This document shows positions 1 to 8,013 of a stretch of DNA of 39,052 bases, piece after piece. Every line of letters starts with the position of its first letter. The stretch's first letter is position 1. The notes under the pieces are model-generated. The model searched no databases, was not told the DNA's origin, and saw nothing but the letters and a program-made list of their open reading frames with translations. Both the position numbers and the translations under genes were made by a program. This stretch comes from an uncultured Lachnospiraceae bacterium (GTDB taxonomy: Bacteria; Bacillota; Clostridia; Lachnospirales; Lachnospiraceae): positions 1-39,052 of the forward strand of contig CAOKQK010000028.1 in NCBI GenBank assembly GCA_948470905.1, read 5' to 3'.

Positions 1-48
1 AAGCCAGGGCTAATGTTATAAATTTTTCGGGACATTTTCAAAAATGCT

Positions 49-117
49 TGACAGATGGTCTGCTGCATTTGCCTATATTGAGTTTACTCGTATATAGGCA
101 AGCAGGGCAGACTGTCA
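49..117. repeat. Large imperfect inverted repeat (hairpin) upstream of the HAD-type remnant
   Basis: The core is a perfect 10-bp stem: TTGCCTATAT at 69-78 pairs with ATATAGGCAA at 92-101 around a 13-nt loop. Outer segments also pair: GTCTGC (58-63) with GCAGAC (107-112), and TGACA (49-53) with TGTCA (113-117). The whole could fold into a hairpin of about 69 nt. A TTGACA hexamer at 48-53 overlaps the left edge, so the structure sits on or just after a possible promoter. It could be a cruciform, an attenuator or the end of a small repeat element. No T-run follows, so a simple terminator is unlikely. Confidence 0.55.
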
Positions 118-184
118 GGGGATTTGGAATATAAGCATAGGATAGTAAGAATAAACCGTACCAGAAGGTATGCCTGGAGGCATA

Positions 185-726
185 ATGATTAGAAATCGGA
201 TACACAATTTTTGCGTAAACAGACATCCCGGTATATCGGCCCGGTATCATAAGCTGCATGATGGCTCAAGAGGGGCAGTGAAGCTCCTTTCCTGGATCTA
301 TCTGTTGTGGCTGAATTTTGCGTTTTACATCCTGCATTTCCGCTTCCTGGGACGGGTGCCGGAAATGGAAGCATACGAGAGCAAACGGTTGAATTGTGCG
401 CGGAGTGAATCGGAGGAATATTTACGGAAGACTCCGCAGCTGAGCGTGGAACAGTATGTGGAGAAGCTGTCGGCATATGATGTGGTTTCCTTTGATATAT
501 TTGAGACATTGATCTTCAGGCCGTTATCCCTGCCCGCCGATGTGTTTTATATGGTTGGGAATGAACTTGGTATCATGGATTTCAAAAATATCCGTGCATG
601 GGCGGAATGGGATGCCAGGGTGAAGTACAATGCCAGGGAGGGCAATATGGAGGTCAGTCTTTCCGATATATGGGATAACCTTCAGATGGTATTTTTGCAG
701 AGATCCTGAAAGAGGACGGTGTCTGA
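185..726 (+). pseudogene. 5' fragment of a HAD-superfamily (COG5610-like) surface-polysaccharide protein, truncated
   Basis: I chose the ATG at 185 because GGAGG lies at 176-180; an in-frame ATG at 170 lacks a good site. After a hydrophobic segment near residues 33-53 comes VVSFDIFETLIFRPL, the Asp-x-Phe-x-Thr motif I of HAD hydrolases in the form typical of the large HAD proteins found in rhamnan-type polysaccharide loci. Family members continue for several hundred residues, but this frame stops at 709. Shifting frame at about 685 extends the reading by 13 codons (DGIFAEILKEDGV) to a stop at 724-726, which suggests a one-base deletion. Nothing resembling the rest of the protein follows; the next sequence is the rfbB promoter. 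It is best read as a degraded remnant. A short functional membrane protein is possible but less likely. Confidence 0.6.
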
Positions 727-729
727 TGC

Positions 730-758
730 TTGTTATTTTGGATGCTTTATGCTATAAT
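730..758 (+). promoter_or_regulatory. Sigma-A-type promoter for the rfb/polysaccharide operon
   Basis: TTGTTA at 730-735 is followed after exactly 17 nt by a perfect TATAAT at 753-758. Transcription would start near 765, leaving a leader of about 145 nt before rfbB. The promoter lies directly after the truncated HAD-type remnant. Confidence 0.65.
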
Positions 759-854
759 GTCCAAAAAGCGGCGGACAGGTGCCAAAAAATGGAGAACAGC
801 GCATAAAAACGGGTACTGCGAAAAGGCGGGGCACGGCGCAGGAGGCGGAGTGTT

Positions 855-899
855 ATGAAAAGCAGAGCACAGCGCAGGACACAAGGCGCCGCGGTATAA
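855..899 (+). CDS. Possible 14-residue leader peptide upstream of rfbB
   Basis: An ATG at 855 is preceded by AGGAGG (840-845) at 9-nt spacing and encodes MKSRAQRRTQGAAV before a TAA at 897-899. The stop codon runs into the AAAGGAG ribosome binding site of rfbB, so translation of the two could be coupled. The peptide is basic (four Arg/Lys in its first eight residues). No family is recognised. The only support is the well-placed ribosome binding site, and the region contains near-repeated GCACRGCGCAGGA words that could create it by chance. Confidence 0.25.
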   Translation: MKSRAQRRTQGAAV

Positions 900-910
900 A
901 GGAGAAAAGC

Positions 911-1993
911 ATGCGAACTTATCTGGTGACAGGCGGGGCCGGCTTTATCGGCTCAAATTATATTCATTACATGTTCAGGAAATACGGGGATGAGATCCGT
1001 ATCATCAACGTGGACGCCCTGACCTATGCGGGTAATCTGGAAAATTTGAAGGATATTGAGGACAGGACAAACTATACCTTTGTGAAGGCGGATATCTGCG
1101 ACAAGGAGGCGATATCCAGGGTTTTTGCGGAGAATGATATCGACAGGGTTGTCCACTTTGCGGCGGAGAGCCATGTGGACAGGAGCATCCTCAATCCGGA
1201 GGTCTTTGTGCAGACCAATGTGCTGGGGACGGCAGTCATGCTGAACTGCGCGAAGGCGGCCTGGGAGCTTCCGGACGGCAACTTTAAAGAGGGTAAGAAG
1301 TTCCTTCATGTGTCCACGGACGAGGTGTATGGCTCCCTTCCGGAGGACGAGAACGCCTTCTTTTATGAGACTACGCCCTATGCCCCGCACAGCCCTTATT
1401 CTGCAAGTAAGGCAAGCTCGGATATGCTGGTGAAGTCCTATATGGACACCTATCATTTCCCGGCGAATATTACCAATTGTTCCAACAATTACGGGCCTTA
1501 TCAGTTCCCGGAGAAGTTTATCCCCCTGGTCATCAACAATGCGCTTCAGGGCAGGGACCTGCCGGTGTACGGCGACGGGAAGAATGTCCGTGACTGGCTC
1601 TTTGTGGAGGATCATGCCAAGGCTATCGACATGGTGCAGGAGCAGGGCAGGCTGTTCGAGACTTATAATATCGGCGGTCACAATGAGAAGCAGAATATTG
1701 AGATCATCCATATCATAATCGAGACGCTGCAGGAGATGCTGTCTGAGGACGATCCGAGGAAGGCGCTTGTGACGACGGATCTGATCACTTATGTGGAGGA
1801 CCGGAAAGGGCATGACCGCAGGTATGCCATCGCTCCCGACAAGATCAGGAAGGAGATTGGCTGGTATCCGGAGACAAACTTCAAGGAGGGCATCCGCAAG
1901 ACCATCGTCTGGTTCTTCGAGCATGAGGACTGGATGAGGAATGTCACCAGCGGGGATTATGAGAAGTACTATGCCGAGATGTATAAAAAGTAA
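911..1993 (+). CDS. rfbB: dTDP-glucose 4,6-dehydratase
   Basis: This enzyme converts dTDP-glucose to dTDP-4-keto-6-deoxyglucose, the second step of dTDP-L-rhamnose synthesis in the cytoplasm. The 360-residue product matches the usual family length. It opens with the NAD-binding TGGAGFIG (residues 7-14) of extended short-chain dehydrogenases. It carries the family's STDEVYG segment with Thr136, Asp137 and Glu138, and the YSASK active site with Tyr163 and Lys167. The start at 911 is set by AAAGGAG about 6 nt upstream; an upstream extension to 779 in the same frame has no ribosome binding site and low-complexity content. It is the first intact gene after the promoter at 730-758 and is followed by rfbA, so it opens the polysaccharide operon. 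Confidence 0.95.
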   Translation: MRTYLVTGGAGFIGSNYIHYMFRKYGDEIRIINVDALTYAGNLENLKDIEDRTNYTFVKADICDKEAISRVFAENDIDRVVHFAAESHVDRSILNPEVFVQTNVLGTAVMLNCAKAAWELPDGNFKEGKKFLHVSTDEVYGSLPEDENAFFYETTPYAPHSPYSASKASSDMLVKSYMDTYHFPANITNCSNNYGPYQFPEKFIPLVINNALQGRDLPVYGDGKNVRDWLFVEDHAKAIDMVQEQGRLFETYNIGGHNEKQNIEIIHIIIETLQEMLSEDDPRKALVTTDLITYVEDRKGHDRRYAIAPDKIRKEIGWYPETNFKEGIRKTIVWFFEHEDWMRNVTSGDYEKYYAEMYKK

Positions 1994-2009
1994 AAAAGAG
2001 CTGACAAAT

Positions 2010-2033
2010 GGGGACGACGATGAGCCGTTCCCA
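2010..2033 (+). repeat. Intergenic hairpin repeat family A, short copy 1
   Basis: The segment from GGGGACGACGATGAG to CCGTTCCCA closely resembles the hairpin end at 6089-6111 (GGAAACGACATAAG to CCGTTTCCCA). Both form a short stem between GGRAACG-type and CGTTYCC-type arms. It lies in the 132-nt gap between rfbB and rfbA. Only the hairpin end is recognisable here, not the GCTTCGCAG-containing body seen at the other copies. Confidence 0.45.
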
Positions 2034-2125
2034 TTCGGTGTGTTATCTGACAGAGGGATTTCCGACAGAAAATTATCTGGGATGGAATTTCCCAAAAGGA
2101 TTATTAACATGAAAGGGATTTTGAT

Positions 2126-2995
2126 ATGAAGGGAATTATATTGGCAGGCGGTTCCGGCACAAGGCTTTATCCTTTGACCAGGGCTATCTCCAAGCAGATC
2201 ATGCCGGTTTATGACAAACCGATGATATATTATCCGCTTTCCACCTTGATGCTGGCGGGGATCCGGGAGGTGCTGATCATTTCCACGCCCAGGGATCTGC
2301 CTGTATTCCAGGAGCTTCTGGGAGACGGAACCCAGCTGGGCATGGAATTTTCCTATGAGGTGCAGGAGCAGCCAAGGGGGCTTGCGGACGCTTTTATCAT
2401 TGGAGAAAATTTTATCGGGAATGACAGGGTCGCGCTGGTTTTGGGGGATAATATCTTTTATGGCCAGAGCTTTTCCAGGCTGCTCAAGGAGGTTGCCGCC
2501 AGGGAAAAAGGCGCCACGATCTTCGGCTATTATGTGCGTGATCCCAAGGAGTACGGCGTGGTGGAATTTGACGAGAACGGCAAGGCGCTCTCCATTGAGG
2601 AGAAGCCGGAGAAGCCCAAGAGCAATTATGCGGTTCCGGGCCTGTATTTTTATGATAATGAGGTGGTGGAGATCGCAAAGAATGTAAAGCCTTCCGCCAG
2701 GGGTGAGATTGAGATCACCAGCATCAACAATGAATACCTCAGACGGGGGACGCTGCAGGTGGAGACAATGGGGCGCGGTTTCGCGTGGCTGGACACGGGG
2801 AATCACGACGCGCTTCTGGACGCTTCGGACTTCGTGGCGGCGTTCCAGAAAAGGCAGGGGCTTTATATTTCCTGCATCGAGGAGATTGCGTACAGAAGAG
2901 GGTTCATTGACAGGAATCAGCTTCTGAGCCTGGCGGAGCCTTTGATGAAAACGAATTATGGCAAATATCTGGTAGAGGTAGCAAATGGACTCTAA
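2126..2995 (+). CDS. rfbA: Glucose-1-phosphate thymidylyltransferase
   Basis: This enzyme makes dTDP-glucose from dTTP and glucose-1-phosphate, the first and regulated step of dTDP-rhamnose synthesis. The product is 289 residues, the normal RmlA length. Visible motifs are the nucleotide-binding [11 protein letters not shown] (residues 8-18), [19 protein letters not shown] and LGDNIFYG. The ribosome binding site is AAAGGG at 2112-2117. Just upstream, an ATG at 2109 with its own AAAAGG opens a six-codon frame (MKGILI) whose TGA overlaps the rfbA ATG; it looks like a partial duplication of the rfbA start. The 3' end overlaps the GH25 gene by 11 nt, so the two are translationally linked. Confidence 0.96.
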   Translation: MKGIILAGGSGTRLYPLTRAISKQIMPVYDKPMIYYPLSTLMLAGIREVLIISTPRDLPVFQELLGDGTQLGMEFSYEVQEQPRGLADAFIIGENFIGNDRVALVLGDNIFYGQSFSRLLKEVAAREKGATIFGYYVRDPKEYGVVEFDENGKALSIEEKPEKPKSNYAVPGLYFYDNEVVEIAKNVKPSARGEIEITSINNEYLRRGTLQVETMGRGFAWLDTGNHDALLDASDFVAAFQKRQGLYISCIEEIAYRRGFIDRNQLLSLAEPLMKTNYGKYLVEVANGL

Positions 2996-4256
2996 ACTGC
3001 GAAGAACAGCGATCCTGTCTTCCCTGGCCGTGATCCTGCTGGTGTCCTTTCTGGTGCTGGGGGCGAATGACGGGAACAGGGGAGGCGGTCCTGCGCCGGG
3101 CGGGCGGCCGTCACAGGGGGCGGAGACGCCGTCTGCGGGAAGTGGCGGCGTAAACGGGCAGATCAACGGACAGATCGGAAATGACCTGTCTGCTTTCCTG
3201 CGGGATGATTCTTTTTTTGATCCGGAGAAGGATCCTGTCCTGGAATCCATCAAGGACAAGATCAACCGCCTGTCCCTGGTGGTGACGTCTGTGGAGAAGG
3301 ATCTTCGCATCCAGGTTGTGGGCAGGGACGGAAAGCCGGTGGCTGGGAAGGAATTCCTGGTAGAGCTGGGAGACATGGGGCAGTATGAGGATCTGGATCA
3401 GGATGGTATCATCTATATCGAAGGTCTTGCGGCGGGAGAATACCTTGTGAAGCTGAAGCCCGTGGAGGGATTCCGGGTGCCGGAAAACGGGATCAAGGTC
3501 CGGGTGAAGGACAAGGTGGAGTATCTTCCCATAGAGGACATTGAACTGCTGATCAGGGCAGAGGCGGATGTGGATGCAGAGAGGGAAGATGCCGCTGTAA
3601 AAGATGCGCTCACTGACGGGGATGAGACGGAGATAAGGAGCCTGCAGAAGGTATCAGGAGCCAGGACCGGAATTGATGTCTCCGGGAAGAACGGTGAGAT
3701 TGACTGGAAGAAAGTGGGCGATGCGGGGGTGGAATTTGCCATTATCCGCGCAGGATATCGGGGCGCGGTGACAGGAAGCCTGGTGGAGGACCCTTTTTTC
3801 GAGGAAAATATGAAGGGCGCCGCCGCCAATGGCATATCGGTGGGTGTCTACTTTTCCACCCAGGCGGTGAACGAGGTGGAGGCTGTGGAGGAGGCATCCG
3901 CGGTGCTGCGGCTTATCCGGGACTATGAGCTTGATTTTCCGGTCTTTTTAGACACGGAGGGTGTAGGCATAGATGGCAGGGCGGATGCGCTGGACGCGGA
4001 GACAAGGGCTATGGTGTGCGAGGCGTTCTGCAGGACAGTGGAAAGCGGAGGCTATGACGCGGGGGTTTACGGCAGCAGGCATTGGTTTGGCGAGCGTCTG
4101 AAAATGGACGGGCTACAGGACTATCATATCTGGCTGGCGGAATATCGCAGCATTCCCCGGTACGAGGGCTATTACCATATGTGGCAGTACACTTCCAAGG
4201 CAGCGGTGGACGGTATTTCCGGAAATGTAAACATGAATGTGAGCTACATGGAGTGA
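2985..4256 (+). CDS. Membrane-anchored GH25 muramidase with a CnaB-like domain
   Basis: This is predicted to be an extracytoplasmic N-acetylmuramidase that cuts the glycan strand of peptidoglycan. The N-terminus has Lys/Arg and a hydrophobic segment (about residues 8-26) without a lipobox, so it is probably a signal anchor. A Gly/Pro-rich spacer follows, then a CnaB/prealbumin-like beta domain (about 105-185; [13 protein letters not shown] through [10 protein letters not shown]). The C-terminal half (about 228-423) is a GH25 domain with GIDVSG (Asp231) and FLDTEG (Asp323, Glu325), the acidic residues of the family's active site, and a WLAEY...MWQYTS tail. It overlaps rfbA by 11 nt and precedes rfbC, an unusual position inside dTDP-rhamnose genes. 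A role in opening or remodelling the wall where the polymer is inserted is inferred from context. Confidence 0.88.
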   Translation: MDSKLRRTAILSSLAVILLVSFLVLGANDGNRGGGPAPGGRPSQGAETPSAGSGGVNGQINGQIGNDLSAFLRDDSFFDPEKDPVLESIKDKINRLSLVVTSVEKDLRIQVVGRDGKPVAGKEFLVELGDMGQYEDLDQDGIIYIEGLAAGEYLVKLKPVEGFRVPENGIKVRVKDKVEYLPIEDIELLIRAEADVDAEREDAAVKDALTDGDETEIRSLQKVSGARTGIDVSGKNGEIDWKKVGDAGVEFAIIRAGYRGAVTGSLVEDPFFEENMKGAAANGISVGVYFSTQAVNEVEAVEEASAVLRLIRDYELDFPVFLDTEGVGIDGRADALDAETRAMVCEAFCRTVESGGYDAGVYGSRHWFGERLKMDGLQDYHIWLAEYRSIPRYEGYYHMWQYTSKAAVDGISGNVNMNVSYME

Positions 4257-4410
4257 GGGGCTTGCCTGGTGTGCTGCAGGATTGACGTCCTGTCAGCCAG
4301 CTGAGGGGGCGTTCCGCGGGCAATGAGCCGGAGCCGGTAAGATTTTGGCCAGTGCAGCGGGGTTGTTGACTGAAAATACGATGGGATGAAAGAAAGGTGT
4401 GGATATTATT

Positions 4411-4965
4411 ATGGGCAAGATTACAGTTGAGACATGTGAGATCGAGGGCCTGAAGGTCATTACGCCGACGGTGTTCGGGGATGCCAGGGGTTATTTTTAT
4501 GAGGTTTATCAGTATGAGGATTACAAGGCGGCGGGAATCCCGCAGGTCTTTGTCCAGGATAATCAGTCGGCGTCCAGAAAGGGAGTGCTGAGGGGGCTGC
4601 ATTTTCAGAAGCAGTTTCCCCAGGACAAGCTTGTGCGGGTGATACGGGGAGAGGTCTTTGACGTGGCGGTAGATCTGCGGGAAGGCTCCGAAACCTATGG
4701 GAAATGGTTCGGCGTGCTATTGTCTGAGGAGAATAAGAAGCAGTTTTTTGTGCCGAAGAACTTTGCCCATGGATTTCTTGTGCTGTCTGATTACGCGGAG
4801 TTTTGTTATAAAGTGACAGATTATTATCATCCCAACGATGAGGGCGGGATCATTTACAACGACCCTGCTATCGGTATCCAGTGGCCTGTCCCGGAGGGGA
4901 TGGAGCTGATCCTGTCCGAGCGGGATACCAGGTGGGGCGGGATTGAGAGCGTAAGGCAGCAGTAA
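4411..4965 (+). CDS. rfbC: dTDP-4-dehydrorhamnose 3,5-epimerase
   Basis: This enzyme epimerises C3 and C5 of dTDP-4-keto-6-deoxyglucose, the third step of dTDP-L-rhamnose synthesis. From the ATG at 4411 the product has 184 residues, the usual length of this cupin-fold family. Motifs seen are DARGYFYEVY, VQDNQSASRKGVLRGLHFQ with the conserved His64, and VPKNFAHGFLVLSD. A GTG at 4399 would add four residues but sits directly on the AAAGG site at 4393-4397, so the ATG is preferred. The fourth enzyme of the pathway, rfbD, is not in the window. The gene is followed 15 nt later by wzm. Confidence 0.94.
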   Translation: MGKITVETCEIEGLKVITPTVFGDARGYFYEVYQYEDYKAAGIPQVFVQDNQSASRKGVLRGLHFQKQFPQDKLVRVIRGEVFDVAVDLREGSETYGKWFGVLLSEENKKQFFVPKNFAHGFLVLSDYAEFCYKVTDYYHPNDEGGIIYNDPAIGIQWPVPEGMELILSERDTRWGGIESVRQQ

Positions 4966-4980
4966 GGAGCAGCGTGGGAG

Positions 4981-5964
4981 ATGAAGATTAGCAAGAAGCT
5001 CAGCATTACCATATTCTCGCTGGTTGGGCTGGCGATGGCAGTCATTATCATAGTGCATCAGAATCACGGTCCCAGCGCTGATCCCGCGCAGGAGTTGGTC
5101 AAGAAGATCATTTCCTGCGCGGTGATCCTGGGGGCATGTATCGGTTTTGCGGTGTGGTATGACAAGTTTATCACACTTCCGGCGGAGCTGCTGCAGAGCA
5201 GGCACCTGATCTGGAAGCTGGCAAAAAACGACTTTAAGAAACGGTATGCAGGCTCTTATATGGGTGCTGTGTGGGCGCTGGTGCAGCCGGTGGTGACGGT
5301 GCTCATGTACTATGTGGTCTTTGAAAAGGTCATGGGCAATCCCGGGCGGGGGGATGACAGCGTGCCGTTTGTACTGTTCCTCACGGCGGGGCTGGTTCCA
5401 TGGTTTTATTTCACGGAGGCGCTGAACAGCGGGACCAACGCTCTTTTGGAGTACAATTATCTTGTGAAGAAGGTGGTCTTCAAGATCAGCGTGCTGCCTA
5501 TCATCAAGATTATTGCCGCCACCTTTATCCATGTCTTTTTTGTGTTCGTGCTGCTGATTGTAGCCGCCTGTTACGGTTATTTTCCCACATTGTATACGTT
5601 GCAGATCGTGTATTACAGTATCTGCCTCTTTGTATTTGTGCTGGCGCTGTGCTACAGTACCTGCGCTGTTGTGATCTTTTTCAGGGATTTGGTGCAGATT
5701 ATCAATATCGTGCTGCAGATCGGCATGTGGGCGACTCCGATCCTGTGGAATATGGACGGTCTGGGACCTGTGTGGGTGACGATACTTAAGCTCAATCCGC
5801 TGGTGTATATTGTAAACGGTTACAGAGATGCGGTTTATGGGCAGCGGTGGTTCTGGCAGGATTTTTTCTCCATGATGTATTTTTGGATCGTGACGGTGGT
5901 ACTCTTTGGATTGGGAGCTGCTGTCTTTAAAAGGTTGAAGGTGCATTTTGCGGATGTGCTTTGA
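4981..5964 (+). CDS. wzm: ABC-2 polysaccharide export permease (Wzm/TagG type)
   Basis: This is the membrane half of an ABC exporter for an undecaprenyl-linked polysaccharide. The 327-residue protein is about 60 residues longer than a usual Wzm because two extra membrane segments (about residues 8-26 and 42-60) precede the core. The core starts near residue 72 with the amphipathic LIWKLAKNDFKKRYAGSYMGAVWALVQP, characteristic of the family, and has six membrane spans. FRDLVQIINIVLQIGMWATPILW and LNPLVYIVNGYRDAVYG are the conserved C-terminal motifs. The next gene, 155 nt on, encodes the matching ATPase. What the two additional helices do is unknown. Confidence 0.93.
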   Translation: MKISKKLSITIFSLVGLAMAVIIIVHQNHGPSADPAQELVKKIISCAVILGACIGFAVWYDKFITLPAELLQSRHLIWKLAKNDFKKRYAGSYMGAVWALVQPVVTVLMYYVVFEKVMGNPGRGDDSVPFVLFLTAGLVPWFYFTEALNSGTNALLEYNYLVKKVVFKISVLPIIKIIAATFIHVFFVFVLLIVAACYGYFPTLYTLQIVYYSICLFVFVLALCYSTCAVVIFFRDLVQIINIVLQIGMWATPILWNMDGLGPVWVTILKLNPLVYIVNGYRDAVYGQRWFWQDFFSMMYFWIVTVVLFGLGAAVFKRLKVHFADVL

Positions 5965-6011
5965 CGGTTGAGACGGATATACGGCGGAAAGCCCGCAGGG
6001 CAGTTGAGAAT

Positions 6012-6111
6012 GCTTTGGATTCAGAAAGGTAAATGCGCAAAACCGCAGGCGGAATCTAATTGCTTCGCAGTGTGGGGCCTGCGCAAAAGGAAACGACATA
6101 AGCCGTTTCCC
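6012..6111 (-). repeat. Intergenic repeat family A, copy 2 (inverted relative to copy 3)
   Basis: Read on the - strand this begins GGGAAACGGC...CGTTTCC (hairpin arms within 6089-6111), followed by GCGCAGG, CTGCGAAGCA and AGATTCCG. The same words in the same order occur on the + strand at 7865-7940. The two copies therefore flank wzt as imperfect inverted repeats about 1.75 kb apart. It fills most of the wzm-wzt gap and ends just before the wzt start. Confidence 0.55.
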
Positions 6112-6119
6112 ATAAATAT

Positions 6120-7865
6120 ATGGATGAGGTACAAAATAAGGTGCAGGGATCAGGTACAGCGGCGAAAAACATGTCAGTAGAAACAATATCAATGCAGGAA
6201 ACACCGGAAAAAACGCAGTCGGAACGATTGCCGGTGATCCAGATCAAGGATCTGGTAAAGATATACAAGCTGTATGATAAGCCCAAGGACCGTATGAAGG
6301 AGGCTCTGGGCTTTGGGAAGAAGCAGGTGCATAAGCAGCACTATGCCCTGAAGGGTATCAATATGGATATCTATAAGGGAGAGACGGTGGGTATTATCGG
6401 CACCAACGGCTCTGGAAAGTCTACGATCCTGAAAATTATAACGGGTGTTTTGAATCCCACAAGCGGGCAGGTGACGGTGAACGGGCGTATTTCCGCCCTG
6501 CTGGAGCTGGGCGCAGGCTTCAACATGGAGTACAACGGGATTGAGAATGTGTATCTGAACGGTACCATGATGGGCTTTTCGGAGAAGGAGATTGACGGGA
6601 AGCTACCGGAGATCCTGGAATTTGCGGATATTGGGGATTATATCTATCAGCCCGTCAGGACTTATTCCAGCGGCATGTTCGTGCGGCTTGCCTTTGCTGT
6701 GGCGATCAATATTGAGCCGGAGATCCTGATCGTGGACGAGGCTCTTTCTGTGGGCGACGTATTTTTCCAGGCAAAATGTTATCATAAATTTGAAGAATTT
6801 AAGGAGATGGGCAAGACCATCGTCTTTGTCAGTCATGATTTAAGCAGCATCAGCAAGTACTGTGACAGGGTGGTGCTGTTGAATCAGGGCGCTCTTTTGG
6901 GGGAAGGCTCGCCCAAGGAGATGATAGATGCATATAAGCGTGTGCTGGTAGGGCAGTATGAGCTTCCGGAGTCCCAGCAGGGGGAGAGCCTGCTGGAGGA
7001 TCCGGAGGTAAGGCATGCTGCCAAGGGAGCCGCGGCGGAGCTGTCGGATGCAGGAGCGGGTTCCGGTACGCCGGGGGCGGGCTCGCCGGGAACGGGAGCG
7101 GGCTCGCCGGAAGCGGGAACAACTTCCGGTACGACAGGTACGGGCTCGCCGGGAACGGGAGCAGCTTCCGGTATGACAGGTGCGGGCTCGCCGGAAGCGG
7201 GAACAACTTCCGGTATGACAGGTGCGGGTTCGCCGGATGCGGGAGCAGCTTCCGGTACGACAGGGGCAGGCTCGCCGGAAACGGGAACAGCTCCTGGTAT
7301 AACAGGTACGGGCTCGCCGGATGCGGGAAAGGCTTCGGGAGCGGCTGGTGCTGTGGGATCCGGGCAGGGGAGGGAAACTGCGGAAAAGAGGCAGGGGCAC
7401 CAAATGGGTGTCAACCCCAAACTTTTGGAGTATGGGACGAAGCAGGCAGAGATCCTGGAATTTTACCTGACAGATGACAGAGGGGTGCGCACCACGGCGG
7501 TGCTGAAGGGCAGCGAGTTTACGGTACACATGAGGGTGCGGTTTTATGATCATATTCCGGCGCCTATCTTTGCTTTTACCATTAAAAATGTCATTGGGAC
7601 AGAGATCACCGGGACGAATACCATGCTGGAAAAGGCTTTTCTGGAGAGCGCGGAGCCGGGGCAGGTAAAGAATATCACGTTTGCCCAGAGGATGAACCTG
7701 CAGGGCGGGGAATATCTGATCTCCTTTGGGGTGACGGGATATAACGGGGATGCCTTTGAGGTGTATCACAGGCTATATGACGCTTTGAGCATCACAGTAG
7801 TCTCGGACAAGAATACGGTGGGCTATTACGACATGGAGTCCACGGTCAAAGTGACGGACGGTTAG
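6120..7865 (+). CDS. wzt: Polysaccharide export ATPase with C-terminal glycan-binding domain and variable repeat linker
   Basis: This is the ATP-hydrolysing half of the polysaccharide exporter. The ATPase domain (about residues 38-285) has Walker A GTNGSGKST (94-102), the relaxed signature YSSGMFVRLAF typical of Wzt/TagH proteins, and Walker B ILIVDEALSVGD. A Gly/Ser/Thr/Pro-rich linker (about 310-420) contains six 14-residue tandem repeats. The last 150 residues (from about LEYGTKQAEILEFYL) look like the Wzt C-terminal beta-sandwich (PF14524-like), which in E. coli O9a binds the modified chain end before export. No ribosome binding site is convincing: the ATG at 6120 gives the longest frame, and the ATG at 6171 is a fair alternative. 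It is flanked on both sides by family A intergenic repeats. Confidence 0.92.
   Translation: MDEVQNKVQGSGTAAKNMSVETISMQETPEKTQSERLPVIQIKDLVKIYKLYDKPKDRMKEALGFGKKQVHKQHYALKGINMDIYKGETVGIIGTNGSGKSTILKIITGVLNPTSGQVTVNGRISALLELGAGFNMEYNGIENVYLNGTMMGFSEKEIDGKLPEILEFADIGDYIYQPVRTYSSGMFVRLAFAVAINIEPEILIVDEALSVGDVFFQAKCYHKFEEFKEMGKTIVFVSHDLSSISKYCDRVVLLNQGALLGEGSPKEMIDAYKRVLVGQYELPESQQGESLLEDPEVRHAAKGAAAELSDAGAGSGTPGAGSPGTGAGSPEAGTTSGTTGTGSPGTGAASGMTGAGSPEAGTTSGMTGAGSPDAGAASGTTGAGSPETGTAPGITGTGSPDAGKASGAAGAVGSGQGRETAEKRQGHQMGVNPKLLEYGTKQAEILEFYLTDDRGVRTTAVLKGSEFTVHMRVRFYDHIPAPIFAFTIKNVIGTEITGTNTMLEKAFLESAEPGQVKNITFAQRMNLQGGEYLISFGVTGYNGDAFEVYHRLYDALSITVVSDKNTVGYYDMESTVKVTDG
7098..7349 (+). repeat. Six in-frame 42-bp tandem repeats inside wzt
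   Basis: The units start at 7098, 7140, 7182, 7224, 7266 and 7308, each exactly 42 bp. The consensus peptide is [AT]GSP-[EDG]-[AT]-G-x-x-[SP]-G-x-[TA]-G, 14 residues. Units 1 and 3 differ at one base (Thr/Met codon). A less regular 42-nt half-unit pair (7056-7097) precedes them. The length is a multiple of three, so copy-number change would lengthen or shorten the linker without breaking the frame. Confidence 0.93.
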
Positions 7866-7940
7866 GGAAACGCTGATTAAAGCGTTTCCCGCGCCGGATT
7901 TTCGCTGCGAAGCAGCAGATTCCGTTGCAAATCCGTGAGC
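7865..7940 (+). repeat. Intergenic repeat family A, copy 3
   Basis: A perfect 10-bp hairpin, GGGAAACGCT (7865-7874) and AGCGTTTCCC (7881-7890) with loop GATTAA, overlaps the last base of the wzt stop codon. It is followed by GCGCCGG, CTGCGAAGCA and AGATTCCG in the same order as on the opposite strand of 6012-6111. There is no T-run after the hairpin, so it is not a typical terminator. It may stabilise the upstream mRNA or simply be a mobile repeat. Confidence 0.6.
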
Positions 7941-8013
7941 ATCCGCCGGAGGCTCTGAGGACACCGCCGGTTGTGGTAGAAGTGAAGAATGGTACTGGAA
8001 TGGGAGGATGAGG

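Noticed and set aside
49-117. Invertible phase-variation promoter or integron attC site
   Set aside because: Known invertible promoters have distant inverted repeats around 100 bp or more of promoter DNA and a nearby recombinase; here the arms form one continuous hairpin. The core sites expected of attC are absent.
953-3376. 807-codon open frame on the - strand
   Set aside because: It lies wholly opposite rfbB, rfbA and the GH25 gene, which have clear family motifs. The product matches no fold I recognise, and such antisense frames are common in GC-rich, codon-biased genes.
4717-6204. 495-codon open frame on the - strand opposite rfbC and wzm
   Set aside because: His/Gln-rich shadow of real genes with no recognisable domain.
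6840-7769. Arg/Ser-rich repeat protein on the - strand opposite wzt
   Set aside because: Its repeats are simply the reverse complement of the wzt 42-bp units, and no ribosome binding site or promoter was seen.
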